DNA from: Pseudomonas fluvialis
Lineage (GTDB): Bacteria > Pseudomonadota > Gammaproteobacteria > Pseudomonadales > Pseudomonadaceae
Direction of reading: 5' to 3'
Assembly: GCF_014207935.1 (NCBI RefSeq)
Contig: NZ_JACHLL010000004.1
Coordinates: 248,001 to 312,000 of the forward strand
DNA length: 64,000 nucleotides
The notes below the pieces were generated by a model. That model was not told the DNA's origin and searched no databases. It saw nothing but the letters and a program-made list of their open reading frames with translations. This document shows, in pieces, positions 43,416 to 51,486 of the stretch. Numbering within the stretch: position 1 is the first letter of the stretch; every line of letters begins with the position of its first letter. Made by a program: the position numbers and the translations under genes.

Positions 43416-43432
43416 AGCCAGCCAACCATGAA

Positions 43433-43459
43433 GAGCCCATCCACGCGATGGGCTTTTTC
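43433..43459 (+). terminator. terminator after ispB
   Basis: Stem AGCCCAT/ATGGGCT with loop CCACGCG and a T-rich tail, 18 bp after the ispB stop. Confidence 0.8.
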
Positions 43460-43499
43460 TTGGCGCAAAGAAAAGTCCAATTGCGACTTGCCATTATTT

Positions 43500-43519
43500 G
43501 AATAGGAATTATTCTCATC
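43500..43519 (+). promoter_or_regulatory. candidate Fur box upstream of the PA4570-like gene
   Basis: GAATA-N5-TATTC forms an inverted repeat. The 19 bases at 43501-43519 match the Fur consensus at about 11 of 19 positions by hand count. It lies 24-43 bp before the ATG, within the likely promoter. Confidence 0.35.
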
Positions 43520-43542
43520 TAAACCAATCAAGGAGATGAGAT

Positions 43543-43782
43543 ATGACCTATCTGATTGATGCCTGGCTGGATCGTCCCCACCCCTACCTGCGCATCCTCA
43601 ACAGCGACACCGGCGAGGTCTGCGCCATGCTCCACGAAGAGGCACTGGAGGAGCTGCGCGAGCAGGGTGAACTGGACGTGGCCGACCTCAGTTGCACCGA
43701 ACCGGGCCTGCTCAAGGAAGTGGTGCGCAACCTGTTTCTCTACTGCTACGCCCGCGCCCTGCGTCCGACGCTGGAAGGCTGA
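43543..43782 (+). CDS. small conserved protein, PAO1 PA4570-like
   Basis: The 79-residue soluble acidic protein (MTYLIDAWLDRPHPYLRILNSDTGEV, then ELREQGELDVADLSCTEPGLLKEVVRNLFLYCYARAL) has no recognised domain. An AAGGAG lies 7 nt upstream of the ATG. It follows ispB in Pseudomonas and stands alone here, with its own candidate iron-responsive promoter and a shared hairpin terminator. The function is unknown. Confidence 0.85.
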   Translation: MTYLIDAWLDRPHPYLRILNSDTGEVCAMLHEEALEELREQGELDVADLSCTEPGLLKEVVRNLFLYCYARALRPTLEG

Positions 43783-43786
43783 AACG

Positions 43787-43814
43787 ACGACGGGGCGCCA
43801 AGGCGCCCCGTCGT
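43787..43814. terminator. hairpin between convergent PA4570-like gene and fklB
   Basis: A perfect 13-bp stem ACGACGGGGCGCC and complement with loop AA. There is no strong T-tract on either side. Confidence 0.65.
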
Positions 43815-43830
43815 GCACAACACCCGAGAA

Positions 43831-44460
43831 TTACAGGATGTCGAGCAGCTCGACATCGAACACCAGCACGCTGTGCGGCGGAATGCTGCCAACGGCCTGA
43901 GCGCCATAGGCCAGCTCGCTCGGCACGTGCAGGCGCCACTTGCTGCCGGTACCCATCAGCTGCAGAGCCTCGACCCAACCCGGGATCACGCCGCCAACCG
44001 GGAACTCGGCCGGCTGGCCGCGCTCGTAGGAGCTGTCGAACACGGTGCCGTCGATCAGGGTGCCGTGGTAGTGAGTACGCACCTGGTCGTCGGCCGACGG
44101 CTTGGCGCCCTCGCCGGCTACCAGCACTTCGTACTGCAGACCCGAGGCGAGCACGGTGACGCCGTCACGCTTGGCGTTCTCGGCCAGGTACTCGCGACCG
44201 GCACCGGCAGCCGCTTCGGCTTTGGCAGCAGCTTCGGCCTGCATGATTTCGCGGATCACGCGGAAGCTGGCGTTCAGTTGCTCGGAAGAAACCTGGCTTG
44301 GCTGATTGTTAAACGCATCGCGCAGGCCGGCCACGATGGCTTCCAGACTGGCGCCAGGCGGAGGGTTGTCACGCAGTTGGTCGCCCAGCTGGCGGCCGAT
44401 GCCATAGCTGACGCGGCCCTCGTCGGTGGAAAGCTCGGTGGAAAGATTCAGTTCGGACAT
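43831..44460 (-). CDS. fklB: FKBP-type peptidyl-prolyl isomerase, FklB type
   Basis: The 209-residue protein has an N-terminal helical dimerisation domain (MSELNLSTELSTDEGRVSYGIGRQLGDQLRD) with an Ala-rich linker. The C-terminal FKBP domain includes VRTHYHGTLIDGTVFDSSYERGQPAEFPVGGVIPGW and WRLHVPSELAYG. It has no signal peptide. It catalyses prolyl isomerisation in the cytoplasm. The start at 44460 is the standard FklB start; upstream codons are non-conserved. Confidence 0.95.
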   Translation of the reverse strand: MSELNLSTELSTDEGRVSYGIGRQLGDQLRDNPPPGASLEAIVAGLRDAFNNQPSQVSSEQLNASFRVIREIMQAEAAAKAEAAAGAGREYLAENAKRDGVTVLASGLQYEVLVAGEGAKPSADDQVRTHYHGTLIDGTVFDSSYERGQPAEFPVGGVIPGWVEALQLMGTGSKWRLHVPSELAYGAQAVGSIPPHSVLVFDVELLDIL

Positions 44461-44511
44461 GGCCGGCTCCCTGGGAAGGACAAAAAAGGCCGGCAAGACT
44501 AACACAGTCCC

Positions 44512-44643
44512 CTAGCGCTGACGCCGGCAGCGCTCCGAGCAGTAACGCACCTCCTCCCAGCAGCGCGCCCACTTGCGCCGCCAGGTGAACGGCAGTCCAC
44601 ACACCACACAGGCCTTGCTCGGCAGATCGGTCTTTTTCCTCAC
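44512..44643 (-). CDS. DUF2256 small zinc-finger-like protein
   Basis: The 43-residue basic protein has a C-x2-C ... C-x3-C pattern ([15 protein letters not shown], then [11 protein letters not shown]), typical of DUF2256. It starts at GTG, which overlaps the stop of the photolyase gene (GTGA), so the two are translationally coupled. DUF2256 genes are often found next to photolyase/cryptochrome-like genes. The role is unknown; zinc and nucleic-acid binding are plausible. Confidence 0.8.
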   Translation of the reverse strand: MRKKTDLPSKACVVCGLPFTWRRKWARCWEEVRYCSERCRRQR

Positions 44644-46199
44644 AGGGCTTCCCCGGCATCCAGCCGCGCCAGCAGTGCTTGGCCGCGCGCCCAGAGAGCC
44701 TGCTGCTTGGCCTCGGGCTGGCGATCGAGATTCTTGTAGACCATGGCCAGGCGATGGTTGCCACCCAGGCGGTCGCGGTGGCGCATAAGAAAATGCCAGT
44801 ACAGCGCATTGAACGGGCAAGCCTGCTCGCCGGTGCTTTCCGTCACCTTGTAGGCGCAACTGCGGCAGTAGTCGGACATCCGCTTGATGTACTGGCCGCT
44901 GGCACAGTAGGGCTTGGAACCGAGATAGCCGCCATCGGCATGCATAACCATGCCCAGGGTATTGGGCAGTTCGACCCAGTCAAAGGCATCCAAGTACACC
45001 GCCAGGTACCAGTCACACACCTGCTGCGGGGCGATGCCGGCTAACAGGGCAAAGTTGCCCGTCACCATCAGCCGCTGGATGTGATGGGCATAGGCGTATT
45101 CCAGGGTCTGGCCGATGGCCTGGCTCATGCACTTCATGCGCGTCTGGCCAGTCCAGTAGAACTCAGGCAGCGCACGGGTATTGCCGAAGGCATTGAGCCC
45201 GGCGTACTCCGGCATGTGCAGCCAGTAGATACCGCGCACATACTCGCGCCAGCCGATCAGCTGGCGAATGAAACCCTCGGCGGCATTCAGCGGCACGCGC
45301 CCGGCCCAATAGGCCGCCTCAACGTCCGCACAAAGCCGGCGCAGATCCAGCAGGCCGATATTCAGCGCCGCGCTGATGCGTGCATGAAAGAGAAAGGGCT
45401 GCCCCGTGGCCATGGCATCCTGATAATCACCAAAGGCCGGCAGAGACTGCTCGACAAAGTGCTGCCAGAGCGCCTCCGCCTCGGCATGAGTCACCGGATA
45501 GTCGAATGCCTCCAGACTGCCGTAATGATGAGCAAAACGCCGGCCGACCAGCGCCAGCACCTCCTGGGTAATCGCATCGTGGACAAAGCGCTGCGGCGAC
45601 GGGGCGCTTACACCAGCAGGCAGCGTCTGGCGGTTTTCGGCATCGAAGTTCCACGCGCCGCCCACCGGCATGCCATCGCCATTCATCAGCAGCCCGCTGC
45701 GCTGGCGCATCTGCCGATAGAAGAACTCCATGCGCAACTGACGCTTGCCCGCCGCCCAGGCGGCAAACTCGTCGCGACGACAGAGAAAGCGCGTATCGGC
45801 ATGCCAGTGAATCGGCAGACCAGAGGATTTCAGCGCCTGCTCCAGGCGCCACTCACCGCATTCGGTGACATGCACCTCACGCGCCGTCAGCCGCTCAGAC
45901 CATCGCTGCAGCTCACCCGGCAGGGAGCCACTGTTATCCGGATCTTCCAACGACACGTAGTGCACGCAATAGCCGCGCTGGCGCAGGGCCTTGGCAAAGT
46001 GGCGCATGGCACTGAAGATCAGTGCGATTTTCTGCGGATGGTGGGGGACATAGTCGGTTTCGGCCGCCACCTCGGCCAGCAGCACGGCATCCGTGGTCGG
46101 ATCGAGCGCCTGCAGCGAAGGCAGATCGAAACTGAGCTGATCGCCCAGGACCAGCGCCAGACGATGCACGGAAGAGCTAGGCACAGACTTGCCTGACAC
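44640..46199 (-). CDS. photolyase-related protein, FeS bacterial cryptochrome/(6-4) photolyase type
   Basis: The 519-residue protein begins with the DPRP/COG3046 domain ([21 protein letters not shown], then [19 protein letters not shown]). The FAD-binding helical domain follows, with [15 protein letters not shown] and [37 protein letters not shown]. The C-terminal Cys set ([29 protein letters not shown]) matches the [4Fe-4S] ligands of FeS-BCP enzymes such as Agrobacterium PhrB. It probably repairs (6-4) photoproducts with light. It starts with GTG just after the DUF6482 gene and is coupled to DUF2256. Confidence 0.88.
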   Translation of the reverse strand: MSGKSVPSSSVHRLALVLGDQLSFDLPSLQALDPTTDAVLLAEVAAETDYVPHHPQKIALIFSAMRHFAKALRQRGYCVHYVSLEDPDNSGSLPGELQRWSERLTAREVHVTECGEWRLEQALKSSGLPIHWHADTRFLCRRDEFAAWAAGKRQLRMEFFYRQMRQRSGLLMNGDGMPVGGAWNFDAENRQTLPAGVSAPSPQRFVHDAITQEVLALVGRRFAHHYGSLEAFDYPVTHAEAEALWQHFVEQSLPAFGDYQDAMATGQPFLFHARISAALNIGLLDLRRLCADVEAAYWAGRVPLNAAEGFIRQLIGWREYVRGIYWLHMPEYAGLNAFGNTRALPEFYWTGQTRMKCMSQAIGQTLEYAYAHHIQRLMVTGNFALLAGIAPQQVCDWYLAVYLDAFDWVELPNTLGMVMHADGGYLGSKPYCASGQYIKRMSDYCRSCAYKVTESTGEQACPFNALYWHFLMRHRDRLGGNHRLAMVYKNLDRQPEAKQQALWARGQALLARLDAGEAL

Positions 46200-46203
46200 A
46201 GCG

Positions 46204-46509
46204 CTACCAGGCCGAATTCAGCGAAATGGCTACCCGCAGCGGCTCACTGGCCGCCGGTGGCATGCCGCACATCTGGTCATGCACTTCGGCATGCACCAGG
46301 TAGAACGGCACCGGCGGCACTTCTTTGAGCAGATCACGGGCATGCTCTACCGAACGCAGGTGCAACACCCGCCCCTGCTCATCCTTGACCGGCCGCTGGC
46401 GGCCACCGACCTTGGCCTCCAGCACATAGGTGCCACCCTCCAGTGAGATCAGGGCCAGCTCGGCAATCTCACTGTTCAAGGCCAGTTCACGCAATTCGAC
46501 GAGTTTCAT
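46204..46509 (-). CDS. DUF6482-like small protein
   Basis: The 101-residue protein (MKLVELRELALNSEIAELALISLEGGTYVLEAKVGG, then LHLRSVEHARDLLKEVPPVPFYLVHAEVHDQMCG) looks like a compact alpha/beta fold of the type annotated DUF6482 in Pseudomonas. The start at 46509 has AGG upstream; a GTG three codons earlier is possible. First gene of the photolyase unit, directly downstream of four TGTACA palindromes. The function is unknown. Confidence 0.75.
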   Translation of the reverse strand: MKLVELRELALNSEIAELALISLEGGTYVLEAKVGGRQRPVKDEQGRVLHLRSVEHARDLLKEVPPVPFYLVHAEVHDQMCGMPPAASEPLRVAISLNSAW

Positions 46510-46519
46510 GGCACGCACC

Positions 46520-46571
46520 TGTACAAGGAATTATCATGTACAAATATTGTACAACACTACCAATCTGTACA
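46520..46571. promoter_or_regulatory. array of four TGTACA palindromes
   Basis: TGTACA occurs at 46520-46525, 46537-46542, 46548-46553 and 46566-46571. The middle pair forms a near-palindromic 17-mer. The array lies at the start of the photolyase operon, so it is a candidate operator for a light- or damage-responsive regulator. Confidence 0.55.
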
Positions 46572-46600
46572 GATAAACATTCCCGCAAGCCCAAACAAAA

Positions 46601-46630
46601 CCGCCCGGCGATCTTGCGAAGGCCGGGCGG
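46601..46630 (-). terminator. terminator after yqhA
   Basis: Stem CCGCCCGGC/GCCGGGCGG. On the minus strand a T-rich tract follows (complement of CAAAACAAAA). Confidence 0.85.
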
Positions 46631-46649
46631 CGGGTAGTGCCAGAACCGA

Positions 46650-47144
46650 TCAGTGATCGTGCTTGGTCAGCTTGTCCAGGTAGCCCATGGCGAAGGCCGA
46701 CACCACGAAGGTCATGTGAATGATCACGTACCACATCAGGTAGTCAGGTTTGATCGACTGCGCTGACATGAAAATCTTCAGCAGATGAATAGAGGAAATG
46801 GCCACGATGGAAGCCGCAACCTTCATCTTCAGGGAGCCGGAGTCCATTTTGCCCAACCAGCTGAGCTTCTCCTTACCCTCGTCGATATCCAGCTGCGACA
46901 CGAAGTTCTCATAGCCGGAGATCATCACCATCACCAGCAAGCCGCCTACCAGCGCCATGTCGATCAGCGACAGCAAGGTCAGCACCAGATCGGCCTCGGC
47001 CATGCTGAAGACCATCGGCAGGATATGCAGGATTTCTTGGAAGAACTTCAGGGCCAGCGCCAGCAGGGCCAGCGATAGGCCGAAGTAGATGGGTGCCAGC
47101 AACCAGCGCGATGCGTACATGGCGTTTTCGATAAAGCGTTCCAT
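46650..47144 (-). CDS. yqhA: UPF0114 (YqhA) membrane protein
   Basis: The 164-residue protein has four membrane helices. It begins [24 protein letters not shown], the UPF0114 signature, with [25 protein letters not shown] in a loop. The function is unknown. The start at 47144 is standard (PAO1 PA4574 homologue). A DnaA-box-like element lies about 76 bp upstream of the start and is repeated before the next minus-strand gene. Confidence 0.92.
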   Translation of the reverse strand: MERFIENAMYASRWLLAPIYFGLSLALLALALKFFQEILHILPMVFSMAEADLVLTLLSLIDMALVGGLLVMVMISGYENFVSQLDIDEGKEKLSWLGKMDSGSLKMKVAASIVAISSIHLLKIFMSAQSIKPDYLMWYVIIHMTFVVSAFAMGYLDKLTKHDH

Positions 47145-47220
47145 GGGGTCCCCCGATGAGCCAAAACTGGCGCGAGTATACCCGCGAGAAAGGCTCAGAC
47201 AAGCCTGCCAGAGGCGTCCG

Positions 47221-47258
47221 CGCTTATCCCCGGCAATTGTGGATAACTCTGTGGAGAG
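47221..47258. promoter_or_regulatory. DnaA-box-like element, copy A, upstream of yqhA
   Basis: The 38-nt element contains TGTGGATAA (the complement of the DnaA box TTATCCACA) at 47238-47246, facing a TTATCC at 47224. A further TGTGGA follows. It matches copy B (47740-47777) at 31 of 38 positions without gaps. Confidence 0.6.
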
Positions 47259-47334
47259 GCTCTGCAGCGAATGCCCTGAAGCCGCCCGGCCGCGGCCTGC
47301 AGCGCCCTGGTCAAAACAGCAGCAAAGCTGACCA

Positions 47335-47676
47335 TCAGGTCTCTGGGCGGAACTGACAGTCGCCCAGATGACGGCCATGTTCGGCCTGCTGCCGGCGCAA
47401 TTCGGCCTGCAGGTGCAGGCGCCAGATGGCGGGATCGGGACACACCCGATAGCCCTGATCGATCAGGTTGCTGGCAATCGCGGCGAGCACCCCCTCGGCC
47501 TGCAAAGGCCCGTGGAACGGGCCTTGCGCCTTGATCGCCGACGGCTGCGCGGCATTCATGCCAGCGGCGCAGAGCAGCGTCCACAGGCCGCGACCGTCTG
47601 CCAGCGGGCGCACTTCGCACTCGATGCGGGTGACGATTCCCAGGCAATGACGAATCAGGCAGAGGTCACGCGCCAT
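47335..47676 (-). CDS. conserved hypothetical protein, PAO1 PA4575-like
   Basis: The 113-residue soluble protein ([41 protein letters not shown], ending [12 protein letters not shown]) has no recognised domain. The start at 47676 has GAGG 9 nt upstream. It stands between yqhA and the Lon-like protease, as in PAO1. DnaA-box-like copy B lies 63 bp upstream of its start. The function is unknown. Confidence 0.75.
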   Translation of the reverse strand: MARDLCLIRHCLGIVTRIECEVRPLADGRGLWTLLCAAGMNAAQPSAIKAQGPFHGPLQAEGVLAAIASNLIDQGYRVCPDPAIWRLHLQAELRRQQAEHGRHLGDCQFRPET

Positions 47677-47739
47677 GGCGGCAATCCTCAAGGGGTCTGC
47701 CTTGAGACTACACCCGCAGGCGGCGCTGTAGAAGCCTGG

Positions 47740-47777
47740 CGCTTATCCACGCCAGCTGTGGATATCTTTGTGGACAG
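47740..47777. promoter_or_regulatory. DnaA-box-like element, copy B
   Basis: The 38-nt element contains TTATCCAC at 47743-47750 and the inverted TGTGGATAT at 47757-47765, then TGTGGA. It matches copy A at 31 of 38 positions, in the same orientation and at a similar distance from a start codon. Confidence 0.6.
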
Positions 47778-47864
47778 TGCGGGGGGAAGCGCCTCTCAGG
47801 CAGGTTTGGCGCGGCCGCCAGCACTTCGCTCAGTGACTGACCAGCCGCGCCCGGCGACAAGTGG

Positions 47865-50276
47865 TCAGGACGCGTCCGCCTTGTCCTTGCCCTTGTCATC
47901 CTCCTCCATGCCCAGCTCGGCGATCTCGCGCAGACGGGAAACCACCCGGGCATTCACCGAACCCTCGGGGAACACGCCCTGCCCGTCCGGCGTGCCGGCG
48001 TCGGTGCCGACCAGCAGCGACAGCGCCTCGTCCACCTGGCTCACCGCGTAGACATGGAACTGCCCACCGCGCACGGCCTGCAGTACGCGCTCGTCGAGCA
48101 TCAGGTTGGTGACGTTGGCGCGCGGGATGATCACGCCCTGCTCGCCGGTCAGGCCTCGCGCCTCGCACAGACGGAAGAAGCCCTCGATCTTCTCGTTGAC
48201 CCCACCGACCGCCTGCACCTCACCGAACTGGTTGATCGATCCGGTGATGGCAAAGCACTGCTTGAGCGGCGTGCGTGACAGCGCCGAGATCAGCGTGCAG
48301 ACCTCACCCAGCGAGGCACTGTCGCCGTCCACGTAGCCATAGGACTGCTCCAGCGCGATGCTCGCGGAAATCTCCAGGGGAAACTCCTGCGCGTAGCGGC
48401 TGCCCAGATAGCCGGTGAGGATCATCACGCCCTTGGAGTGGATCGGCTGGCCGAGATTGACCTCGCGCTCGATGTCGACGATGCCGCTGCCGCCGGGATA
48501 GACCGTGGCGGAAATGCGCGCCGGTACGCCGAAGGCCGAATCGCCAACCTCCAACACGGTCAGTCCGTTGCACTTGCCGACGGCCGCGCCCTGGGTGTCG
48601 ATCAGGATGATGCCGGCCAGCATGTCATCGAGGATGCGCGCCGAGACTCTCCCGGTGCGGTCGGCCTTGGCCTTCAGAGCCCGCTCGATATGGCCGACAT
48701 CGGTCAGCGCATCGCCGGCCAGGTGACGGATGAAGTCCGCCTCGCTGACCAGGGTAAACAGGTCGCCGATCCTCGCCGACAGGCGCCCCTGGTGTTCGGC
48801 CAGACGGGCACTGTAAGTGGCCAGACGCGCCACCGCCGCACCGCTGAGCGGGGCCATGCCCTCCTCACTGGTGCGGGTTTTCAGCAACTGGGCGAACTGC
48901 TCCAGGCTCTCGTCGGAGAGGGCGATTTCCTCGTCGAAATCGACCAGCACTCGGAACATTTCCTGAAAGTCCGGATCGAGGTCCTGCAGGGTGTAATACA
49001 GCTCGCGCGAGCCGACGATGACCACCTTGAGCTGCAGCGGCAGTACCTGCGGGGTGAGCGTCACGGTGGCCAGGCGGCCGAGATCGCCCAGCGGCGACTC
49101 CATCTTCAGCTGACGCGAATGCAGGGCGCGCTTGAGCGCATCCCAGACGAAGGGCTCGCTGAGCAGCTTGTCGGCCTCGACGATCAGGTAGCCGCCATTG
49201 GCGCGGTGCAGCGCCCCCGGACGCAGCTGGCGGTAACTTGTGTAGAGCGCGCCCTGATCGGTGTTGTATTCGATGCGGCCAAACAGGTTGTCGTAGGTCG
49301 GGTGCGATTCGAACACCACCGGCGCACCGCCCTGAGCATGGTGGCCCACCACCAGACTGGGGCTGTAATCCTCTTCCAGGGCGCGGCGGCGCTGGGCATC
49401 GCTGCGGTTGTCCTCGACCATCTGGTCGACCACGGTCTTCAGCAGATTGACCTGCATGGCCTGCAGGTAGGCCACCACGCTGGCGTTCTCTGCATACTTG
49501 GCCGACAACGGCGCCAGCAACGGCAGCAGCGCCTGGGTGATGGTTTCTTCATTGAGCTGGCGCAGCTGGTTGCTCGACTCGCGCTTCCATTGCGGGAGGC
49601 TGGCCAGCTCTTCGTTGAGCTGCTCCTCCAGCGCCGAAATATCGCGATGGAAACGTTCGCGCTCGGCCTCCGGCAACTGGGCGAACTCGGCCTCATCCAG
49701 CGCCTTGCCGTCCTTCATCGGGGTGAAGGCGACGTTGGCGCTGTCGCGATACAGCGCCACGTCCTTCTCCAGCGAAGCCTTCTCGATGATGTCCAGAGCC
49801 TTGTCGTAACGCTGGTTGAAGGCGCGGTCGATGGCGTTCTTTTTCTGCTGGAAGGTCGGGTGTTCAAAGGCAGCCGGAAAGGTGCTCAGCAGGTTATCGA
49901 TCAGCTGGTTGATGTCGGCAATCAGCTGCGTGCCCTCGCCGGGCGGCAGCTGCAACGCACGCGGCTCGCGCGGGTCGTCGAAGTGATTGACGTAGACCCA
50001 GTCCACCGGCGTGGCCAGGCGCTTGGCCTCGGCCTGCAGGTAGCGTTTGACGAAGGAGAAGCGCCCGGTACCCGGTTCGCCCATCACGTAAACGTTGTAA
50101 CCGGGGCGCGGCATGGCCACGCCAAACTGCAGCGCTTCGACGGCACGCTCCTGGCCGAGCACACCGCGGAACGGCTCCAGCTCGTCGGTACTGGCGAAGT
50201 TGAACTGGTCGGGGGAGTACGGGCGGGTCAGCTCTTCAGGCTCAAGCTTGAGAGCGGCAACGGCGGTAGCGGCCAT
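47865..50276 (-). CDS. Lon-like ATP-dependent protease (PA4576/YcbZ type)
   Basis: The 803-residue protein has an N-terminal AAA+-like region with GEPGTGRFSF near 58-67 (a Walker A variant with Arg at the usual Lys), a coiled-coil middle, and GGYLIVEADKLL as Walker B. The C-terminal Lon protease domain has catalytic Ser in YVDGDSASLGE and Lys in GGVNEKIEGFF. This is the Lon-related family without the classical Lon N-domain; its substrates are unknown. The start at 50276 (MAATAVAALKLEPEEL) replaces a TTG two codons earlier. Confidence 0.88.
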   Translation of the reverse strand: MAATAVAALKLEPEELTRPYSPDQFNFASTDELEPFRGVLGQERAVEALQFGVAMPRPGYNVYVMGEPGTGRFSFVKRYLQAEAKRLATPVDWVYVNHFDDPREPRALQLPPGEGTQLIADINQLIDNLLSTFPAAFEHPTFQQKKNAIDRAFNQRYDKALDIIEKASLEKDVALYRDSANVAFTPMKDGKALDEAEFAQLPEAERERFHRDISALEEQLNEELASLPQWKRESSNQLRQLNEETITQALLPLLAPLSAKYAENASVVAYLQAMQVNLLKTVVDQMVEDNRSDAQRRRALEEDYSPSLVVGHHAQGGAPVVFESHPTYDNLFGRIEYNTDQGALYTSYRQLRPGALHRANGGYLIVEADKLLSEPFVWDALKRALHSRQLKMESPLGDLGRLATVTLTPQVLPLQLKVVIVGSRELYYTLQDLDPDFQEMFRVLVDFDEEIALSDESLEQFAQLLKTRTSEEGMAPLSGAAVARLATYSARLAEHQGRLSARIGDLFTLVSEADFIRHLAGDALTDVGHIERALKAKADRTGRVSARILDDMLAGIILIDTQGAAVGKCNGLTVLEVGDSAFGVPARISATVYPGGSGIVDIEREVNLGQPIHSKGVMILTGYLGSRYAQEFPLEISASIALEQSYGYVDGDSASLGEVCTLISALSRTPLKQCFAITGSINQFGEVQAVGGVNEKIEGFFRLCEARGLTGEQGVIIPRANVTNLMLDERVLQAVRGGQFHVYAVSQVDEALSLLVGTDAGTPDGQGVFPEGSVNARVVSRLREIAELGMEEDDKGKDKADAS

Positions 50277-50423
50277 CGTCAATCCTTGCAGGCGGGCGGC
50301 TCAGGGCCGCGGGGATGCCTGCATTCTGCGGTGGCCCCGACGCACTGGCAAGGCGAACGACTGGCTGGCCGCCAGCGCCCAGACAAACCAGACGCGGCGG
50401 CTGCACCTATCTACCCGTACCTA

Positions 50424-50738
50424 TCAGTCGGCGCACTTCAGGCAGCACTCAGCCATCGGCAGCGCAGCCAAGCGGGCCGCCTCGATGGCTTCGCCACAGC
50501 GCGCGCACTCGCCGTAATGGCCGGCCGCCAAGCGCTCACGGGCATGCTCGACCTGACGCAGCGCCAACTCGGCCTCGGCCAGCAGGGCCTCCAGCACCTC
50601 ATCGTTCTGTCGTTCGCTAGCCTGCTCGGCAAAATCCTGGGAATGGCTGCGCCCCAGATCGCGGCGAATGGCTTCGGCGCGGCCACGGTAGTCGGCAGCC
50701 AGTTGTTCGAGGGTGCTACGCGGATCGAAAGCGGTCAT
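50424..50738 (-). CDS. DksA/TraR-type C4 zinc-finger protein
   Basis: The 104-residue protein has a helical N-terminal hairpin and the C4 zinc finger CARCGEAIEAARLAALPMAECCLKC. It resembles short DksA/TraR proteins that enter the RNA polymerase secondary channel. The acidic tip motif of full DksA is less clear. It lies upstream of the Lon-like gene on the same strand (147-bp gap), as PA4577 in PAO1. Confidence 0.88.
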   Translation of the reverse strand: MTAFDPRSTLEQLAADYRGRAEAIRRDLGRSHSQDFAEQASERQNDEVLEALLAEAELALRQVEHARERLAAGHYGECARCGEAIEAARLAALPMAECCLKCAD

Positions 50739-50927
50739 TGCAAGGCTCCTTCAACGGTTGCCTGCAGTGTGGCTCATGGTCGCCAGCGCGCACTGACTTG
50801 CATCAAATCCTGTGAGCCTGCGCCGCTGGCAAAAGGCCGGCGCTTGACACTCGCGAACAGAACGAAAATGCTGAGGGCACCGCAAGGCATGACGTCTGCG
50901 TTCCAACCAAGAAAAGAGAGATTACCC

Positions 50928-51416
50928 ATGAAACGGATTCTGATCGGTTCCCTGCTCGCCCTCACCTCCGCTGCCGCCTTTGCCGAAGCCCCGGGTGGCC
51001 CGAGCTGCGGCTGGGGCAACATGCTGTTCAAAGGCCAGAGCGGCTTCGGTTCTCACTTTGTTGCCTCCATCACCAACGGCACCTCGGGCAACGCCACCTT
51101 CGGCATGACCTCCGGCACCAACGGCTGCTCCACCAAAGGCACCCTGACCTACGGCGGCAAGCCGATGCTGGTACTGGGCTCGATCATGGACGAGCTGTCC
51201 GAAGACATGGCCAAGGGTGAAGGCGAAGCCCTGACCACCTACGCCGTGGCCCTGGGCGTGAAGCCGGAAGACCGTGCTCACTTTGCCCAAGTGACCCACC
51301 AGCACTTCAGCGACATCTTCACCTCGGCCAGCGCCACCGACGCCGAAGTTCACGCCGCCACCCTGGCAGTGATGAAGCAGGATGCCCGTCTGGCCCAATA
51401 CGCCAGCGAAGCCTGA
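50928..51416 (+). CDS. DUF3015 secreted protein
   Basis: The 162-residue protein has a signal peptide (MKRILIGSLLALTSAAAFAEA, cleavage near 19). The DUF3015 body follows: GGPSCGWGNMLFKGQSGFGSHFVASITNGTSGNATFGMTSGTNGC. A conserved Cys pair could form a disulfide. AAAGAGAG lies upstream of the ATG. The function is unknown; probably periplasmic or at the cell surface. Confidence 0.85.
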   Translation: MKRILIGSLLALTSAAAFAEAPGGPSCGWGNMLFKGQSGFGSHFVASITNGTSGNATFGMTSGTNGCSTKGTLTYGGKPMLVLGSIMDELSEDMAKGEGEALTTYAVALGVKPEDRAHFAQVTHQHFSDIFTSASATDAEVHAATLAVMKQDARLAQYASEA

Positions 51417-51423
51417 TGCGCCG

Positions 51424-51447
51424 AGGCCCGTCCACCTGGACGGGCCT
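51424..51447 (+). terminator. hairpin terminator after the DUF3015 gene
   Basis: A perfect 10-bp stem AGGCCCGTCC and complement with a 4-nt loop, followed by a C/T-rich stretch. Confidence 0.6.
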
Positions 51448-51486
51448 CCCCTTTCCTGCCCCACTTGCACCATCGAATCCCTCCCC

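Noticed and set aside
48438-50927. Plus-strand open frame antisense to the Lon-like gene and continuous with DUF3015
   Set aside because: GC-rich third positions keep antisense frames open. The Lon-like motifs on the minus strand and the signal peptide at 50928 are decisive.
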